Shown: positions 1 to 9,250, counted from the first letter of the stretch. The stretch: DNA of 64,000 nt from an uncultured Bacteroidales bacterium (GCA_903845055.1 CAIMWF010000034.1:18150-82149), one strand, 5' to 3'. Numbers and translations are program-made. The notes: generated by a model from the sequence alone, not told the origin.

Positions 1-1
1 C

Positions 2-94
2 GGGCTGGCCATTTCAACCATTGTTTTTGTCTCGGTCGTATTGTCGGCAACAGGTGTTTTATCCAAATTGCCCTACTGGGGCATGATCCACTGA
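2..94 (+). CDS. C-terminal end of an unidentified membrane protein (partial)
   Basis: A frame open from the window edge gives 30 codons and ends in TGA at 92-94, one base before the ATG of nnr. The peptide is strongly hydrophobic (reads as a last membrane helix rich in V, I, L, S) and finishes SKLPYWGMIH. The tight spacing suggests it is the gene upstream of nnr in one operon. Too little is present to name a family; the frame was chosen because the other two give unlikely Cys/His-rich peptides. Confidence 0.45.
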   Translation, partial: GLAISTIVFVSVVLSATGVLSKLPYWGMIH

Positions 95-95
95 T

Positions 96-1676
96 ATGAA
101 AATATTACCCGCGCCCCTCATCCGGCAGGCGGATGCTTATACCATTGAACATGAACCCATCGCCGGCATCGACCTGATGGAACGTGCCGCCACGGCGTGC
201 GCCGGTTGGCTCTGTACTTCCATCACACCGGGGCGGAAGGTCATGATCTTCTGCGGCACAGGAAACAACGGGGGCGATGGCCTGGCGATCGCCCGGCTGT
301 TGTTCCTCAGGGGATACGAGGTGGAGGCCCATGTCATGAAGCCCGCGGGCAAACTGTCGGAGGATTTCAGGAACAACTTTGAAAGATTATTTGAATGCAG
401 GAATAGTGGAATGCAGGAATGCAGGAATGCAGATAATACAGGGAATTCAATGGTGAGGGGGTGGATCAGGGTGGGGGAAATTGCGGGGGTGGAGGATTTT
501 CCGGTCATTTCTTTGCAGGATGTGGTGATTGATGCGTTGTTCGGGAGCGGGCTGACGAGGCCGCCGGAGGGTCTTGCCGCTGATATCATCGCCCATGTCA
601 ATGCGTCGGGAGCCATGGTCGTGGCGATTGACCTGCCTTCAGGTTTATTTTGTGATGAGCACACCCCGGATGTGAAGAAAAGTGCCGTGATCCGGGCGAA
701 TTACACCCTCACCTTCACCCCTCCGAAGATCGCCCTTTTCTTCCCTGAAAACGGCAAATTTACCGGTGAATGGGTATTGCTCGATATCGGCCTTATGCAG
801 GAATTTATCGACAATACCGCAGTCCGCAACTTCATGGTGGAGATGAACGATGCAAGGGTCATGCTTAAAAAGCGGAACAAATTTTCGCACAAGGGTACTT
901 TCGGGCATGCCTTGCTGATCTGCGGCTCAACCGGCAAAATGGGGGCTGCCGTGCTTGCAGCGAGGGGCTGCCTGCGCGCGGGCCCCGGGCTGGTCACCGT
1001 CAGCGTTCCGCGTTCGGGGGCAACGATCCTGCAGACTGCCGTTCCCGAAGCGATGCTTGTTACCGGAGAAGATCAGGACCTGTTCACAGCCGTTCCCGCA
1101 CTTGGCAAATACAGTTCCATCGCCATTGGCCCCGGTATCGGAACGGCTCCCGAAACGGCTTCAGCCCTTAAAATCCTGATCCAGGAAACCGGCATCCCCC
1201 TAATCCTCGATGCGGATGCCATCAACCTGATCGCCGAAAACAAAACATGGCTCGGTTTTTTGCCGCCCGGTTCGGTCTTCACGCCGCATCCCCTTGAATT
1301 CGAGCGGCTGGCCGGGAAAAGCAGCGACGACTTCGAACGGAACCGCATGCAGCGGGAATTTTCATATAAATTCCAGTGCTATGTCGTGCTGAAAGGAGCG
1401 CACACCGCGATCACGACCCCTGACGGGCGTTGTTTTTTCAATACCACTGGAAACCCGGGGATGGCTACCGGCGGAAGCGGCGATGTGCTTACCGGGATCA
1501 TCGCGGGGCTGAGGGCACAGGGCTATTCCTCCCTTGAAAGCTGTCTGCTCGGCGTTTACCTTCACGGGCTGGCCGGCGACTGCGCCTCCACAGAACTTGG
1601 TTTCGAGGCGATGATCGCCGACGATATTGTGGACAATCTTGGAAAATCATTTTTACAACTCTATGGAAAACTTTGA
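96..1676 (+). CDS. nnr: Bifunctional NAD(P)H-hydrate epimerase / ADP-dependent NAD(P)H-hydrate dehydratase
   Basis: Repairs hydrated NAD(P)H: the N-terminal YjeF_N domain epimerises R- and S-NAD(P)HX and the C-terminal ribokinase-like domain dehydrates S-NAD(P)HX using ADP. Visible motifs are GTGNNGGDGLAIA (residues 54-66), VVIDALFGSGL (143-153) and AIDLPSGL (177-184) in the epimerase half, and GGSGDVLTGIIAGL (from about 459) in the dehydratase half. Length 526 aa is normal to slightly long for the fused form. The excess sits at residues about 100-130, between the GNNGGDG and DALFG motifs, where five 8-base repeat units are translated in frame. The 3' end overlaps the next gene by 14 bases, so the two are probably co-translated. 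Function is clear from motifs; whether the insert affects activity is unknown. Confidence 0.95.
   Translation: MKILPAPLIRQADAYTIEHEPIAGIDLMERAATACAGWLCTSITPGRKVMIFCGTGNNGGDGLAIARLLFLRGYEVEAHVMKPAGKLSEDFRNNFERLFECRNSGMQECRNADNTGNSMVRGWIRVGEIAGVEDFPVISLQDVVIDALFGSGLTRPPEGLAADIIAHVNASGAMVVAIDLPSGLFCDEHTPDVKKSAVIRANYTLTFTPPKIALFFPENGKFTGEWVLLDIGLMQEFIDNTAVRNFMVEMNDARVMLKKRNKFSHKGTFGHALLICGSTGKMGAAVLAARGCLRAGPGLVTVSVPRSGATILQTAVPEAMLVTGEDQDLFTAVPALGKYSSIAIGPGIGTAPETASALKILIQETGIPLILDADAINLIAENKTWLGFLPPGSVFTPHPLEFERLAGKSSDDFERNRMQREFSYKFQCYVVLKGAHTAITTPDGRCFFNTTGNPGMATGGSGDVLTGIIAGLRAQGYSSLESCLLGVYLHGLAGDCASTELGFEAMIADDIVDNLGKSFLQLYGKL
393..432 (+). repeat. In-frame GAATGCAG octamer array inside nnr
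   Basis: Five tandem 8-base units: GAATGCAG, GAATAGTG, then three more GAATGCAG. They are translated within nnr as residues 100-113, between conserved epimerase motifs. Related units (AATGCAG, AATACAGG) form an intergenic array at 23965-24050, so this looks like an intergenic-type repeat that entered a coding region without breaking the frame. Confidence 0.85.
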
Positions 1677-2241
1677 GAAGGATCTGATTGCCGGCATGGT
1701 CATCGCGCCCTACCTCCAGAAGGCCACCGCCCTGCGAGGCGTGAAACGGTATGTCGGCGGGAACCAGTTCCGCCATGCCTTTGCCACCCTGGCCATCCTC
1801 ATCGATTATCATTATGTTGATCATGTCCTCCTGAAGGCCTCGGTGATCCATGACCTTATCGAGGATGTGAAAAATACCACATACGAAGAAATCAGCAGGA
1901 TAGACCATGACGGGCCTAAAGTACTGGAACTGGTGCTGGAGGTATCCCGCCGCAAACCTGAAACGAAAGAGGAATTCCTGAAGCGGATCCTGCTGGAAGG
2001 ATCGCTTATGGCGAAGGTGCTGAAATGCGCCGACCGGATCAGCAACCTGACCGACCTGCATCCCGACATTTTTGAAAAGGAGTACATTAAAAATACCATC
2101 GCCGATACCCGGAAATGGATACTGCCAATGGCAGAACAGGTAAACAAGGACATGCTTTTCGAGCTACAGGACCTGATACGCCGCCGGGAAAAAAACCTCA
2201 GGTTTTCGGCCATGATCTGGCCGATGAAGCGGATCGACTGA
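1663..2241 (+). CDS. Stand-alone HD-domain hydrolase, small alarmone hydrolase (MESH1/SpoT-HD) type
   Basis: 192 aa, essentially one HD metal-dependent phosphohydrolase domain. The metal-ligand pattern of the SpoT/MESH1 family is visible: RHAF (His about 38), VIHDLIEDV (His-Asp about 63-64, with the following ED) and KCADRISNL (Asp about 124, matching KxADRxxN). Known members remove the 3'-pyrophosphate of (p)ppGpp or act on NADPH; no synthetase or TGS domain is present, so this would be hydrolase only. The ATG at 1663 was chosen; an in-frame upstream ATG at 1627 would overlap nnr by 50 bases. It overlaps nnr by 14 bases and ends two bases from the convergent parE. The exact substrate is inferred, not shown. 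Confidence 0.75.
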   Translation: MENFEKDLIAGMVIAPYLQKATALRGVKRYVGGNQFRHAFATLAILIDYHYVDHVLLKASVIHDLIEDVKNTTYEEISRIDHDGPKVLELVLEVSRRKPETKEEFLKRILLEGSLMAKVLKCADRISNLTDLHPDIFEKEYIKNTIADTRKWILPMAEQVNKDMLFELQDLIRRREKNLRFSAMIWPMKRID

Positions 2242-2243
2242 TT

Positions 2244-4103
2244 TTACAGCACCGGGGCCTCTTCGAGAATGTCGGCTTCGACGCGGAGGTTTTCGATGAT
2301 AAAATTCTGCCGCTCCAGCGTATTTTTTCCCATATAGAAAGTGAGCACCTCGGGGACTGCCGATTCGCGGGTCAAAATCACCGGGTCGAGCCGTATATCC
2401 TTGGCAATAAAATACTTGAACTCATCCGGTGAAATTTCACCCAGCCCCTTGAACCGGGTGATCTCGGCATTCGCCCCCAGTTTGTCGAGCGCATCCTGTT
2501 TTTCCTGGGGCGAATAGCAGTAGAAGGTTTTCTGCTTGTTGCGTACCCTGAATAAAGGAGTCTGCAGGATGTATAGGTGCCCGTTCCTGACCAGGTCGGG
2601 ATAAAACTGCAGGAAGAAGGTTAGCAGGAGCAGCCTGATGTGCATGCCGTCGACATCGGCATCGGTAGCGACCACCACGTAATTATAGCGCAGGTATTCG
2701 AGTCCCTCCTCCAGGTTCAGGGCAGCCTGCAGCAGGTTGAACTCTTCGTTTTCATAAACGACCCGTTTGCTGAGGCCGAAGCAGTTCAGGGGTTTGCCCT
2801 TGAGGCTGAAAACCGCCTGTGTGTTCACATCCCTTGCCTTTGTGATCGACCCGCTGGCTGAATCGCCCTCGGTTATGAAGATGGTCGATTCATAGCGGCG
2901 GTCGTCGTTGTTATTGTTATAATGGATCCGGCAATCGCGCAGTTTCTTGTTGTGCAGGCTTACCTTCTTGACGCTCTCCTTCGCGATCTTTTTGATGTTT
3001 GCCCATTCACGGCGCTCCTTCTCGCTTTGCAGGATCTTGCGCAGCAGGGCTTCGGCGGTTTCGGGGTTCATGTGCAGGTAATCGTCGAGATGCTTCTTGA
3101 CGATGTCCATGATATAGTTCCTGATGGTGATCCCGTCGGGTTCGAGGTGTACCGAGCCAAGCTTGGTTTTGGTCTGCGATTCAAACACCGGGTCCTGCAC
3201 CTTGATGCTCAGCGCCGCGATGAGCGATGCCTTGATATCGTTGGTATCGAAATCCTTTTTGTAAAAATCGCGGATCGTCTTGACGAGCGCTTCGCGGAAG
3301 GCGGCCTGGTGTGTTCCGCCTTGCGTGGTGTGCTGGCCGTTGACGAAGGTATAATATTCCTCCCCGTAAACCTCGCAATGCGTAAAGGCACATTCGAATT
3401 CACCGTCGCGAAGGTGGATAATCGGGTAAAGAACAGGGGTATCGATGTAACTGTTGAGCAGGTCGAGCAGGCCGTTCTGGGCAACAAACCGCTCCCCGTT
3501 GAATATGATGGTCAGCCCGTTGTTGAGAAACACGTAGTTCCACAACATCTTCTGCACATATTCGGGAATGTAATGGTACTTGCCGAAGATATCCTCATCG
3601 GGCACGAAGGTGATGATGGTCCCGGAGCGAAGTTCGGCAGGCTTTTCCGGGTCATCCAGGACCACATCGCCGCGGTGAAACTCGACAATGCGGGTTCGCC
3701 CTTCGCGGATGGACTGAACTTTAAAGTAGGACGAAAGGGCATTGACCGCCTTTGAACCGACCCCGTTCAGCCCCACCGCCTTCTTGAAAACCTTTGAATC
3801 GTATTTGGCACCGGTATTGATCTTTGAAACGCATTCCACCACCTTTCCGAGTGGTATCCCGCGGCCATAGTCACGCACGCAGACCGTCTGCTCCTTGATG
3901 GTGACTTCGATGGTCTTGCCGTAACGCATGACGAATTCATCAATGGAGTTGTCAAGAATTTCCTTGATGAGCACATAGATGCCATCGTCTGGAGAGGATC
4001 CGTCGCCAAGCTTACCAATGTACATCCCCGGGCGCAGACGGATGTGTTCGCTCCACTCAAGCGACCGTATGCTGTCTTCGGTATAGGTTTCCTCGTTGCT
4101 CAT
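2244..4103 (-). CDS. parE: DNA topoisomerase IV subunit B (ATPase subunit)
   Basis: 619 aa, full length for a ParE/GyrB-type subunit. The GHKL ATPase has the Bergerat motif [10 protein letters not shown] (48-57), DYGRGIP (78-84) and [13 protein letters not shown] (111-123). A GyrB-type transducer domain follows. The TOPRIM domain has [12 protein letters not shown] (catalytic Glu412) and [10 protein letters not shown] (481-490). Together with ParC it decatenates daughter chromosomes and relaxes supercoils. It is shorter than most GyrB proteins and lacks the large GyrB insert, which favours ParE. No parC lies in the window. It is divergent from scpB and has its own TATCTTTG box 24 bases upstream of the ATG. 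GyrB is the only real alternative. Confidence 0.9.
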   Translation of the reverse strand: MSNEETYTEDSIRSLEWSEHIRLRPGMYIGKLGDGSSPDDGIYVLIKEILDNSIDEFVMRYGKTIEVTIKEQTVCVRDYGRGIPLGKVVECVSKINTGAKYDSKVFKKAVGLNGVGSKAVNALSSYFKVQSIREGRTRIVEFHRGDVVLDDPEKPAELRSGTIITFVPDEDIFGKYHYIPEYVQKMLWNYVFLNNGLTIIFNGERFVAQNGLLDLLNSYIDTPVLYPIIHLRDGEFECAFTHCEVYGEEYYTFVNGQHTTQGGTHQAAFREALVKTIRDFYKKDFDTNDIKASLIAALSIKVQDPVFESQTKTKLGSVHLEPDGITIRNYIMDIVKKHLDDYLHMNPETAEALLRKILQSEKERREWANIKKIAKESVKKVSLHNKKLRDCRIHYNNNNDDRRYESTIFITEGDSASGSITKARDVNTQAVFSLKGKPLNCFGLSKRVVYENEEFNLLQAALNLEEGLEYLRYNYVVVATDADVDGMHIRLLLLTFFLQFYPDLVRNGHLYILQTPLFRVRNKQKTFYCYSPQEKQDALDKLGANAEITRFKGLGEISPDEFKYFIAKDIRLDPVILTRESAVPEVLTFYMGKNTLERQNFIIENLRVEADILEEAPVL

Positions 4104-4126
4104 TCCGTCAGAACTGTATCAGGCGG

Positions 4127-4134
4127 CAAAGATA
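4127..4134 (-). promoter_or_regulatory. Bacteroidota -7 box for parE
   Basis: On the minus strand this reads TATCTTTG, an exact match to TAnnTTTG, 23 bases before the parE ATG. The 146-base divergent gap to scpB also holds a near match, TTCTTTG, around 4212 on the plus strand. Confidence 0.6.
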
Positions 4135-4249
4135 AAGGAAAGGCTTGTCAACACTGAACAAATCTCACTAAATTTACAATTAAGTTATTCACAACCCGTG
4201 GAAAATTCCGTTCTTTGCATTTCAGAACAAAACAAACCCACAAAATCGT

Positions 4250-5029
4250 ATGGCCCTGGTATTAAAAGAATTGACAGACAAGATCGGGTGGATCACCCTG
4301 AATCATGATGCAAAGCGCAATGCCCTGAGCATTAACCTGCTGACCGAACTGCTTGCAGCGCTGAAATACATGAAGGATGAAAAGGCAAGGGTGGTCATCA
4401 TCAGGGCCAACAAAGGAATGAAGGTATGGTCGTCGGGCTTTTTTATCGATGAGTTACCGCGCGACGGCAGCGATCCGCTGGCCTATGACAACCCTCTTCA
4501 AAAGGTTATCCGGGCCATCCAGGGGTTGCCCGTACCGGTCATCGCGATGGCCGAGGGAAGTATTTGGGGAGGAGCCTGCAACATCGCCTTCGTGTGCGAC
4601 ATGGTGATCGGCACGCGCGACACCTGCCTGGCCATCACCCCGGCCAAGATCGGGGTCCCCTACAACACCTCCGGGATCCTCCAGTTCCTTGACATCATCG
4701 GCTCGCACATCGTCAAGGAGATGTTCTTCACTGCCGAGCCGATCACCGCCGACAAAGCCCTGGCACTCGGCATCATCAACCACCTGGTCGATCCGGGCGA
4801 TCTTGAAAATTTCACGACACGGCTTGCCCACAAAATCATTGCCAACTCACCCCTGAGCATCCAGGTGATCAAGGAGCAGCTGAACATCCTCGGAAACGCG
4901 CTTCCGATGACGCCGCAGACCTTCGAGCACATCGACATGCTGCGCCGCATTGCCGGCACCAGCGATGATTACCTCGAGGGGATCAAGGCGTTTTATGAGA
5001 AGAGGAAGCCGGTGTTTATGGGGGAATGA
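4250..5029 (+). CDS. scpB: Methylmalonyl-CoA decarboxylase (crotonase family)
   Basis: Decarboxylates methylmalonyl-CoA to propionyl-CoA in the succinate-to-propionate route. The 259-aa protein is a crotonase-fold enzyme and follows E. coli ScpB (YgfG) closely by recall: KxNALS near the start, the acyl pocket stretch ELPRDGSDPLAYDNPL, the oxyanion-hole segment EGSIWGGACN, IGVPYNTSGI, HIVKEMFFTAEPITADKAL and the C-terminal KAFYEKRKPVF. The DPLxYDxPL segment and the GVPYN motif separate ScpB from ordinary enoyl-CoA hydratases. The stop TGA is the first three bases of a TGACGAG array. No mutase or CoA transferase lies alongside. Start chosen because the A-rich leader and the first conserved residues fit it. 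Confidence 0.85.
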   Translation: MALVLKELTDKIGWITLNHDAKRNALSINLLTELLAALKYMKDEKARVVIIRANKGMKVWSSGFFIDELPRDGSDPLAYDNPLQKVIRAIQGLPVPVIAMAEGSIWGGACNIAFVCDMVIGTRDTCLAITPAKIGVPYNTSGILQFLDIIGSHIVKEMFFTAEPITADKALALGIINHLVDPGDLENFTTRLAHKIIANSPLSIQVIKEQLNILGNALPMTPQTFEHIDMLRRIAGTSDDYLEGIKAFYEKRKPVFMGE

Positions 5030-5061
5030 CGAGTGACGAGTGACGAGTGACGAGTGACGAA
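5027..5061 (+). repeat. TGACGAG heptamer array filling the scpB/flippase gap
   Basis: Four exact TGACGAG units and one TGACGAA. The first unit supplies the scpB stop codon and the last base abuts the stop codon of the convergent flippase gene at 5062, so the whole intergenic space is repeat. Confidence 0.95.
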
Positions 5062-6354
5062 TTAGGGGTTGCGGGTGAGGATTTTGCGGATTTCGGAGGA
5101 GAACAGGGTTATTTCAGCACGGGTCAGCAGGAAATCGCGGGGGGTCAGTTTTGTCATCCGTAAAAAGATGATGAACTGGTAAAGCGTAAGGAACGAATAG
5201 GAGCAGGTTGCGGCAATGCCGGCGCCCATGATGCCATAGCGGGGAACCAGGACAAGTCCGAGCCCGACCGTAAAGATGAGCCCGATTGCGGAACTGATGG
5301 TATTGTGAAAGGGTTTGTTGATGGCTGAAAAGAAGCCGCTGAAAATCATCGAAACGCTCAGGGCCACGATCCCGAGTGACAGTGAAGCGATCACCATCCT
5401 GACATCACCGAATTTCGCAGAGAATACCATCACAAAGACAAATTTCGGGATAGCGAGCAGGATTGCCATGGCAGCCAGGGTGACCACCCAGGCAATTTTT
5501 GCGAAGGTGAGGGTAAGCCTTGCCGAGTAATTAAAATCCATGGCATTGGAGAGCCGCGAATACTGGACAGTTCCAAGACTCCTGCTGATCAGCCAAAGTC
5601 CTTCGGCCAGCTGCATCCCGATGGTGAGCACACCCACGGCCCCGCGGCCCCTGAAATAATCGACAAACCGGAGACTAAGCCGGTAATTCAGGGTCTGGAA
5701 AAAATTGGCCACCTGCACATAAGTCCCGAAACGAAGAATCTCCGTCACCAGCTCCTTCATTCCCGTGAGCGGCACCTTTTTGAACGAAGGGAACAGCATC
5801 ACCAGGCTGATAACCAGCGCGACGGCGTAGGAGATGAAAATAGCCCAGTAAAAGGCCATCACTTCATGCAAACGAATCCCGAAGAGATAAACGAGCAGGA
5901 TGATGAAAAGGAGGACCGACTGCACCAGGCTGACCATGTTGAATGAACTGACCTTTTCAAGCCCGAGCAGCAGCATGTAATTGACAGAGGCAAATGACAT
6001 GATGAATGCCAGGAAAAGCACCGGGATGAAGTAGCCCGCAGGAATGACCTCGAGGATCGGGAAGAGGGTACCCAGGAGGAGCATGGCAAAACTGCCCAGC
6101 AAGGTTATTACAAGCGTCCATGCATAAGCCGGGACAAAGAGTTTGTAGATGCCCACCCTCGGGGTCATGTAAATCAGCGCCCCGCCCGCCACAAAGTTGG
6201 TGAAAAGCTGAATGATGGCCACCGAAAAGATGATCAGGCTGATGGTTCCCACCTTTTCGGGCCCCAGTACATTGGCATTCAGGGTCCAGGTGAGAAAGGC
6301 CAGGATGGCCACCAGCGCCTTGGTGCCGAGGGTTCCCATGACCTTTTTAAACAT
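5062..6354 (-). CDS. Polysaccharide flippase, Wzx/MOP superfamily
   Basis: 430 aa with about 12 hydrophobic helices across the whole length and no soluble domain, the pattern of Wzx-type lipid-linked oligosaccharide flippases of the MOP superfamily. Such proteins move undecaprenyl-linked glycan units across the inner membrane. The start overlaps the upstream formyltransferase-like gene by 8 bases, and a GT4 glycosyltransferase lies further upstream on the same strand. The three genes therefore look like a small surface-glycan operon. The exact glycan cannot be told. Family assignment rests on topology, length and context rather than on a diagnostic motif. Confidence 0.8.
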   Translation of the reverse strand: MFKKVMGTLGTKALVAILAFLTWTLNANVLGPEKVGTISLIIFSVAIIQLFTNFVAGGALIYMTPRVGIYKLFVPAYAWTLVITLLGSFAMLLLGTLFPILEVIPAGYFIPVLFLAFIMSFASVNYMLLLGLEKVSSFNMVSLVQSVLLFIILLVYLFGIRLHEVMAFYWAIFISYAVALVISLVMLFPSFKKVPLTGMKELVTEILRFGTYVQVANFFQTLNYRLSLRFVDYFRGRGAVGVLTIGMQLAEGLWLISRSLGTVQYSRLSNAMDFNYSARLTLTFAKIAWVVTLAAMAILLAIPKFVFVMVFSAKFGDVRMVIASLSLGIVALSVSMIFSGFFSAINKPFHNTISSAIGLIFTVGLGLVLVPRYGIMGAGIAATCSYSFLTLYQFIIFLRMTKLTPRDFLLTRAEITLFSSEIRKILTRNP

Positions 6355-8056
6355 GGCGACCTCCTCCGGTTATGATCGACATTATCTGATGCATCATGGA
6401 GCGGGGGTTGAACATGTACCGTTTCCCGTCGATGAGGGTAAATTCTCCAACCGGCGAAAGCGTATGCAGCCCCCTGCCGTATCTGGATCCGGCAACCGGC
6501 GCAACGGCATTTACCCGCTCCTCCGCGAATTCATCCACGGTAAGCTTCAGCACCCGGTTGACGACAACCTGCCCGCCGTAGGTTACGGAACAATCCTGTG
6601 AAGGGCGGTAAAGCTGCCCGTTGTGTACAAATGGCGAACCGGCCGGTCGCGCCGAACGCACATCGGTTTTCACCGGGTTGGCCGCGTGCGGCATATATTC
6701 CCCGGCAAGGGCGGATGAATGGTAAATGAACAGGTGGCTGTTTGAATATTTCCTGGAGGTGAAGAAAAGCCACCAAAGACCGTCGTGAAAGAACAGTGTC
6801 GGGTCGACCGCCTCCACGCCCGCAAGGAGAATCTTTTCGCGGGTGAACTGTCCGGAAGCCGGATCGCGCCGGTAAAGTGCAACGCAGCCCGACCGGTACG
6901 ATTCGGGCACGCAGTAAACATTCCCGCCAGATTCAACAATGAAGGGATATGAAAGATGGTTTTCGTTTGAAAGCACACCGGAGGTTCCCTTCCACGCCGG
7001 TTCGATTAACGCCGGGGAGATGGCCGCGGGCAGAACGAAGTCGCTGATCACCGCCTTTTGCGTCTGGTATGAAAATTCTTCCACCAGGACATGAAGGCCG
7101 CCATCCGCGATGAACCCCGAAGGATCGGCGTAATATTTGCCGTGCCCGGGCTGCGGAAGCCAGGCCACCTGCCGGTCCTCGATCAATCCAGGTCCCAGGG
7201 CCACCTCGTGAAGCGGCCGGCGGACCAGTCCCGAATTCCAGTCCTCGCAAAGGAAAAGTTTTGTAAAATGAAACCTCATCCTGTTGCGCAGAAGTTTCAG
7301 CAGAAATATACACATTTGCAGGTTTCCCGGAACCTTGTAAACGGTTGCTTTTGTAAGGCTTTCGGGATAAACGGCCTGCGGATTCCGCGCGAGCTCACCA
7401 GCTGCCTGTGCAGGCCATGAAGCGGAAACGGTAAGGAGCTGTTCGAGGTTTTCACGGTAGGAATGCATGGAGGTTTTCAGGTATCCCTTTTTCAGGATGA
7501 TCCCGCCGTCGAGCCGGTTGGTAAGCCGCTGCATGATCGCCCCGCTTACCGGGTCGCCGCTGAATATTTCCCAGAAACCGGCCGGCCCCCCACGGTACCC
7601 GAGCTCGTCATCGTGGTGGAAGGACCATACCCCGTATCGTGCGGCATCCAGGATGTCGCCGCGGATGATGCCGAACCCGAACCGGAGGATAAAATCGGGC
7701 TTGTAACTTTCGATCGTCGTTACATCTTCACCGGAGAAGTATTCAGAAAAACCCCTCCTGGTAACCTTGCAACTTAACTTAGCCACACCCGCCAGCTCCT
7801 TTTCAAGGCTGGTCATTTGACGGGCAGCGGGGTTAAAAAAACGGTTTTCAAGAAATGTGAACAGGAATACGGACCATTTTCGGCGCAAGAAACCCGAGAT
7901 ACGCGAGGTTTTAACATCGCTGCGCGCATCGGTGATCAGCAAAACCAGGCTGTGCCCGGTATCCCTGAGCTCTTTCAATGCATCTGCCTGCCATCGCTGC
8001 AAGGCGGCGCGGTTGCACATGACCCCAAAACGAAGAGCAGACGAATGTTCAATCAT
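6347..8056 (-). CDS. Formyltransferase-like domain fused to a GINT1-type beta-propeller domain
   Basis: 569 aa in two parts. Residues about 10-230 resemble the formyltransferase fold: GFGIIRGDILDAARYGVWSF, then HHDDELGYRGGPAGFWEI, which takes the place of the usual HPSLLPxYRG motif. Residues about 270-560 resemble the five-bladed propeller region found in GIPC glucosamine transferase (GINT1) and GH43-like proteins, with blades recognisable by YADPSGF, LSYPFIVESGG, DPTLFFHDGLWWLFF and GSPFVHNGQLYRPSQD. The gene lies between a flippase and a GT4 gene, so a role in modifying or transferring a sugar on a surface glycan is inferred. The usual catalytic Asn-His-Asp triad of methionyl-tRNA formyltransferase is not clearly kept. 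Substrate unknown. Confidence 0.7.
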   Translation of the reverse strand: MIEHSSALRFGVMCNRAALQRWQADALKELRDTGHSLVLLITDARSDVKTSRISGFLRRKWSVFLFTFLENRFFNPAARQMTSLEKELAGVAKLSCKVTRRGFSEYFSGEDVTTIESYKPDFILRFGFGIIRGDILDAARYGVWSFHHDDELGYRGGPAGFWEIFSGDPVSGAIMQRLTNRLDGGIILKKGYLKTSMHSYRENLEQLLTVSASWPAQAAGELARNPQAVYPESLTKATVYKVPGNLQMCIFLLKLLRNRMRFHFTKLFLCEDWNSGLVRRPLHEVALGPGLIEDRQVAWLPQPGHGKYYADPSGFIADGGLHVLVEEFSYQTQKAVISDFVLPAAISPALIEPAWKGTSGVLSNENHLSYPFIVESGGNVYCVPESYRSGCVALYRRDPASGQFTREKILLAGVEAVDPTLFFHDGLWWLFFTSRKYSNSHLFIYHSSALAGEYMPHAANPVKTDVRSARPAGSPFVHNGQLYRPSQDCSVTYGGQVVVNRVLKLTVDEFAEERVNAVAPVAGSRYGRGLHTLSPVGEFTLIDGKRYMFNPRSMMHQIMSIITGGGRHV

Positions 8057-8083
8057 GGGTTTGGTCGTTGTTCAGCTTCTCGT

Positions 8084-9250
8084 TTACAGCACCTCCCGGT
8101 ATATTGCCAGGATTTCATTCCCAACCGTTTCCCTGCTGTATTTTTCCAGGACCCCGGATGAGATCACGCGATGATCATAACTCCTGCAGCGGCCGGCCAT
8201 CCGGTCAAGTGCAGCGGTCATGGCCGCTTCATCTCCCGGCGGTACCAGCATGCCGTTCATTTCGCCGATCAGGCCCGGGGCGACACCAACCGCGGTGGCT
8301 ACGACGGGGATCCCGCAGGCAAGGCTTTCGATCACTACGGTACCAAAAGTTTCGTAACGGCTCGACAGTACGGAAAAATCGGCCGAGGCCAGGATGTCTC
8401 CAATTTCATATTCGGTTTTTATCCCCTCGAAAAAAACGAATGAATCGAGGATTCCCAGCGTGCCGGCATAGGATCTCATTGCTTCAAAATCGGGACCCTC
8501 CCCCACCAACAGGCACCTGAAGTCCTGCCTGCTGGCAGACAATTCTTTTATAGAACGCAGAAATCCTGAAATATTTTTCGACCGGTCCTCGAAACAGGAG
8601 ATGTGGACCATGGTAACCACGGAATTCTCTTCAGGTGTCAGTTTCGGACGGAAGATATCGCCCGGCACCACGTTGGGCACCACCCGGAACCGGGGATTGC
8701 TGATCCCGCAACGGATCATTGCATCGCGCAGCGGTTCGGAAACGGCGATCAGCGCCGAAGTTCTTTTTACAACGCAACGGGTCAGCCATTTTCTCAGCCA
8801 GCCGGAATAGGTGTTGTTTTCGGGAAAATAACGCGACCAGTGTTCCGATACCACCAGCGGGATGTGCTGACGGCGGCTCACCCGCAGCCCCATCCACGCT
8901 ATGCGTGTTAGGATGTGGGCGTGCACGAGATCGGGTGAAAACTGGCGGATGCTGTGTATGGCCTTGCGTGTGGCCCGGTAATATTTCCAGAAGTTGACCA
9001 GTTTGCCGGCAAGTCCCGGTTTCCGGTCATCGGCCCTGTAATATACCCGTAAAACGCGCACCTCATTTTCTTCGCTGAATTCAGCTTCGTAGGCGTTGGG
9101 GCAATCCGCTTCGGCCCTCACATAAACAACGGCCACATCGCACCAGGGCGTGAGCGCCTCGGCCTGCCGCCGGATGAACAGGCCCGGCATCGGGTCATCC
9201 CGGTCGGGATACCACTTTGGTAAAAAAAGCACACGCATCTTTCTCTCCAC
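8084..9250 (-). CDS. Glycosyltransferase family 4 (GT-B fold)
   Basis: 388 aa retaining sugar transferase. The N-terminal acceptor domain begins MRVLFLPKWYPDRDDPMPGLFIRRQAEAL, typical of GT4 proteins (given here by position 6-34). The C-terminal donor domain carries the E-x7-E signature in SRYETFGTVVIESLACG followed by PVVATAVG, and the VGEGPDFEAM stretch. It is the first gene of the minus-strand set GT4, formyltransferase fusion, flippase; 27 bases separate it from the next gene. A promoter box lies about 88 bases upstream. The start could also be the Met five residues later (MRVLF). Acceptor and donor sugars cannot be read from sequence. Confidence 0.85.
   Translation of the reverse strand: MERKMRVLFLPKWYPDRDDPMPGLFIRRQAEALTPWCDVAVVYVRAEADCPNAYEAEFSEENEVRVLRVYYRADDRKPGLAGKLVNFWKYYRATRKAIHSIRQFSPDLVHAHILTRIAWMGLRVSRRQHIPLVVSEHWSRYFPENNTYSGWLRKWLTRCVVKRTSALIAVSEPLRDAMIRCGISNPRFRVVPNVVPGDIFRPKLTPEENSVVTMVHISCFEDRSKNISGFLRSIKELSASRQDFRCLLVGEGPDFEAMRSYAGTLGILDSFVFFEGIKTEYEIGDILASADFSVLSSRYETFGTVVIESLACGIPVVATAVGVAPGLIGEMNGMLVPPGDEAAMTAALDRMAGRCRSYDHRVISSGVLEKYSRETVGNEILAIYREVL

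Noticed and set aside
2922..3755. 277-codon antisense frame inside parE
   Set aside because: ParE motifs are intact on the minus strand; the plus-strand peptide has no motif, promoter or leader.
5027..5061. Insertion-sequence or transposon end
   Set aside because: No transposase gene, terminal inverted repeat or target duplication was found near the TGACGAG arrays; they are simple tandem arrays.
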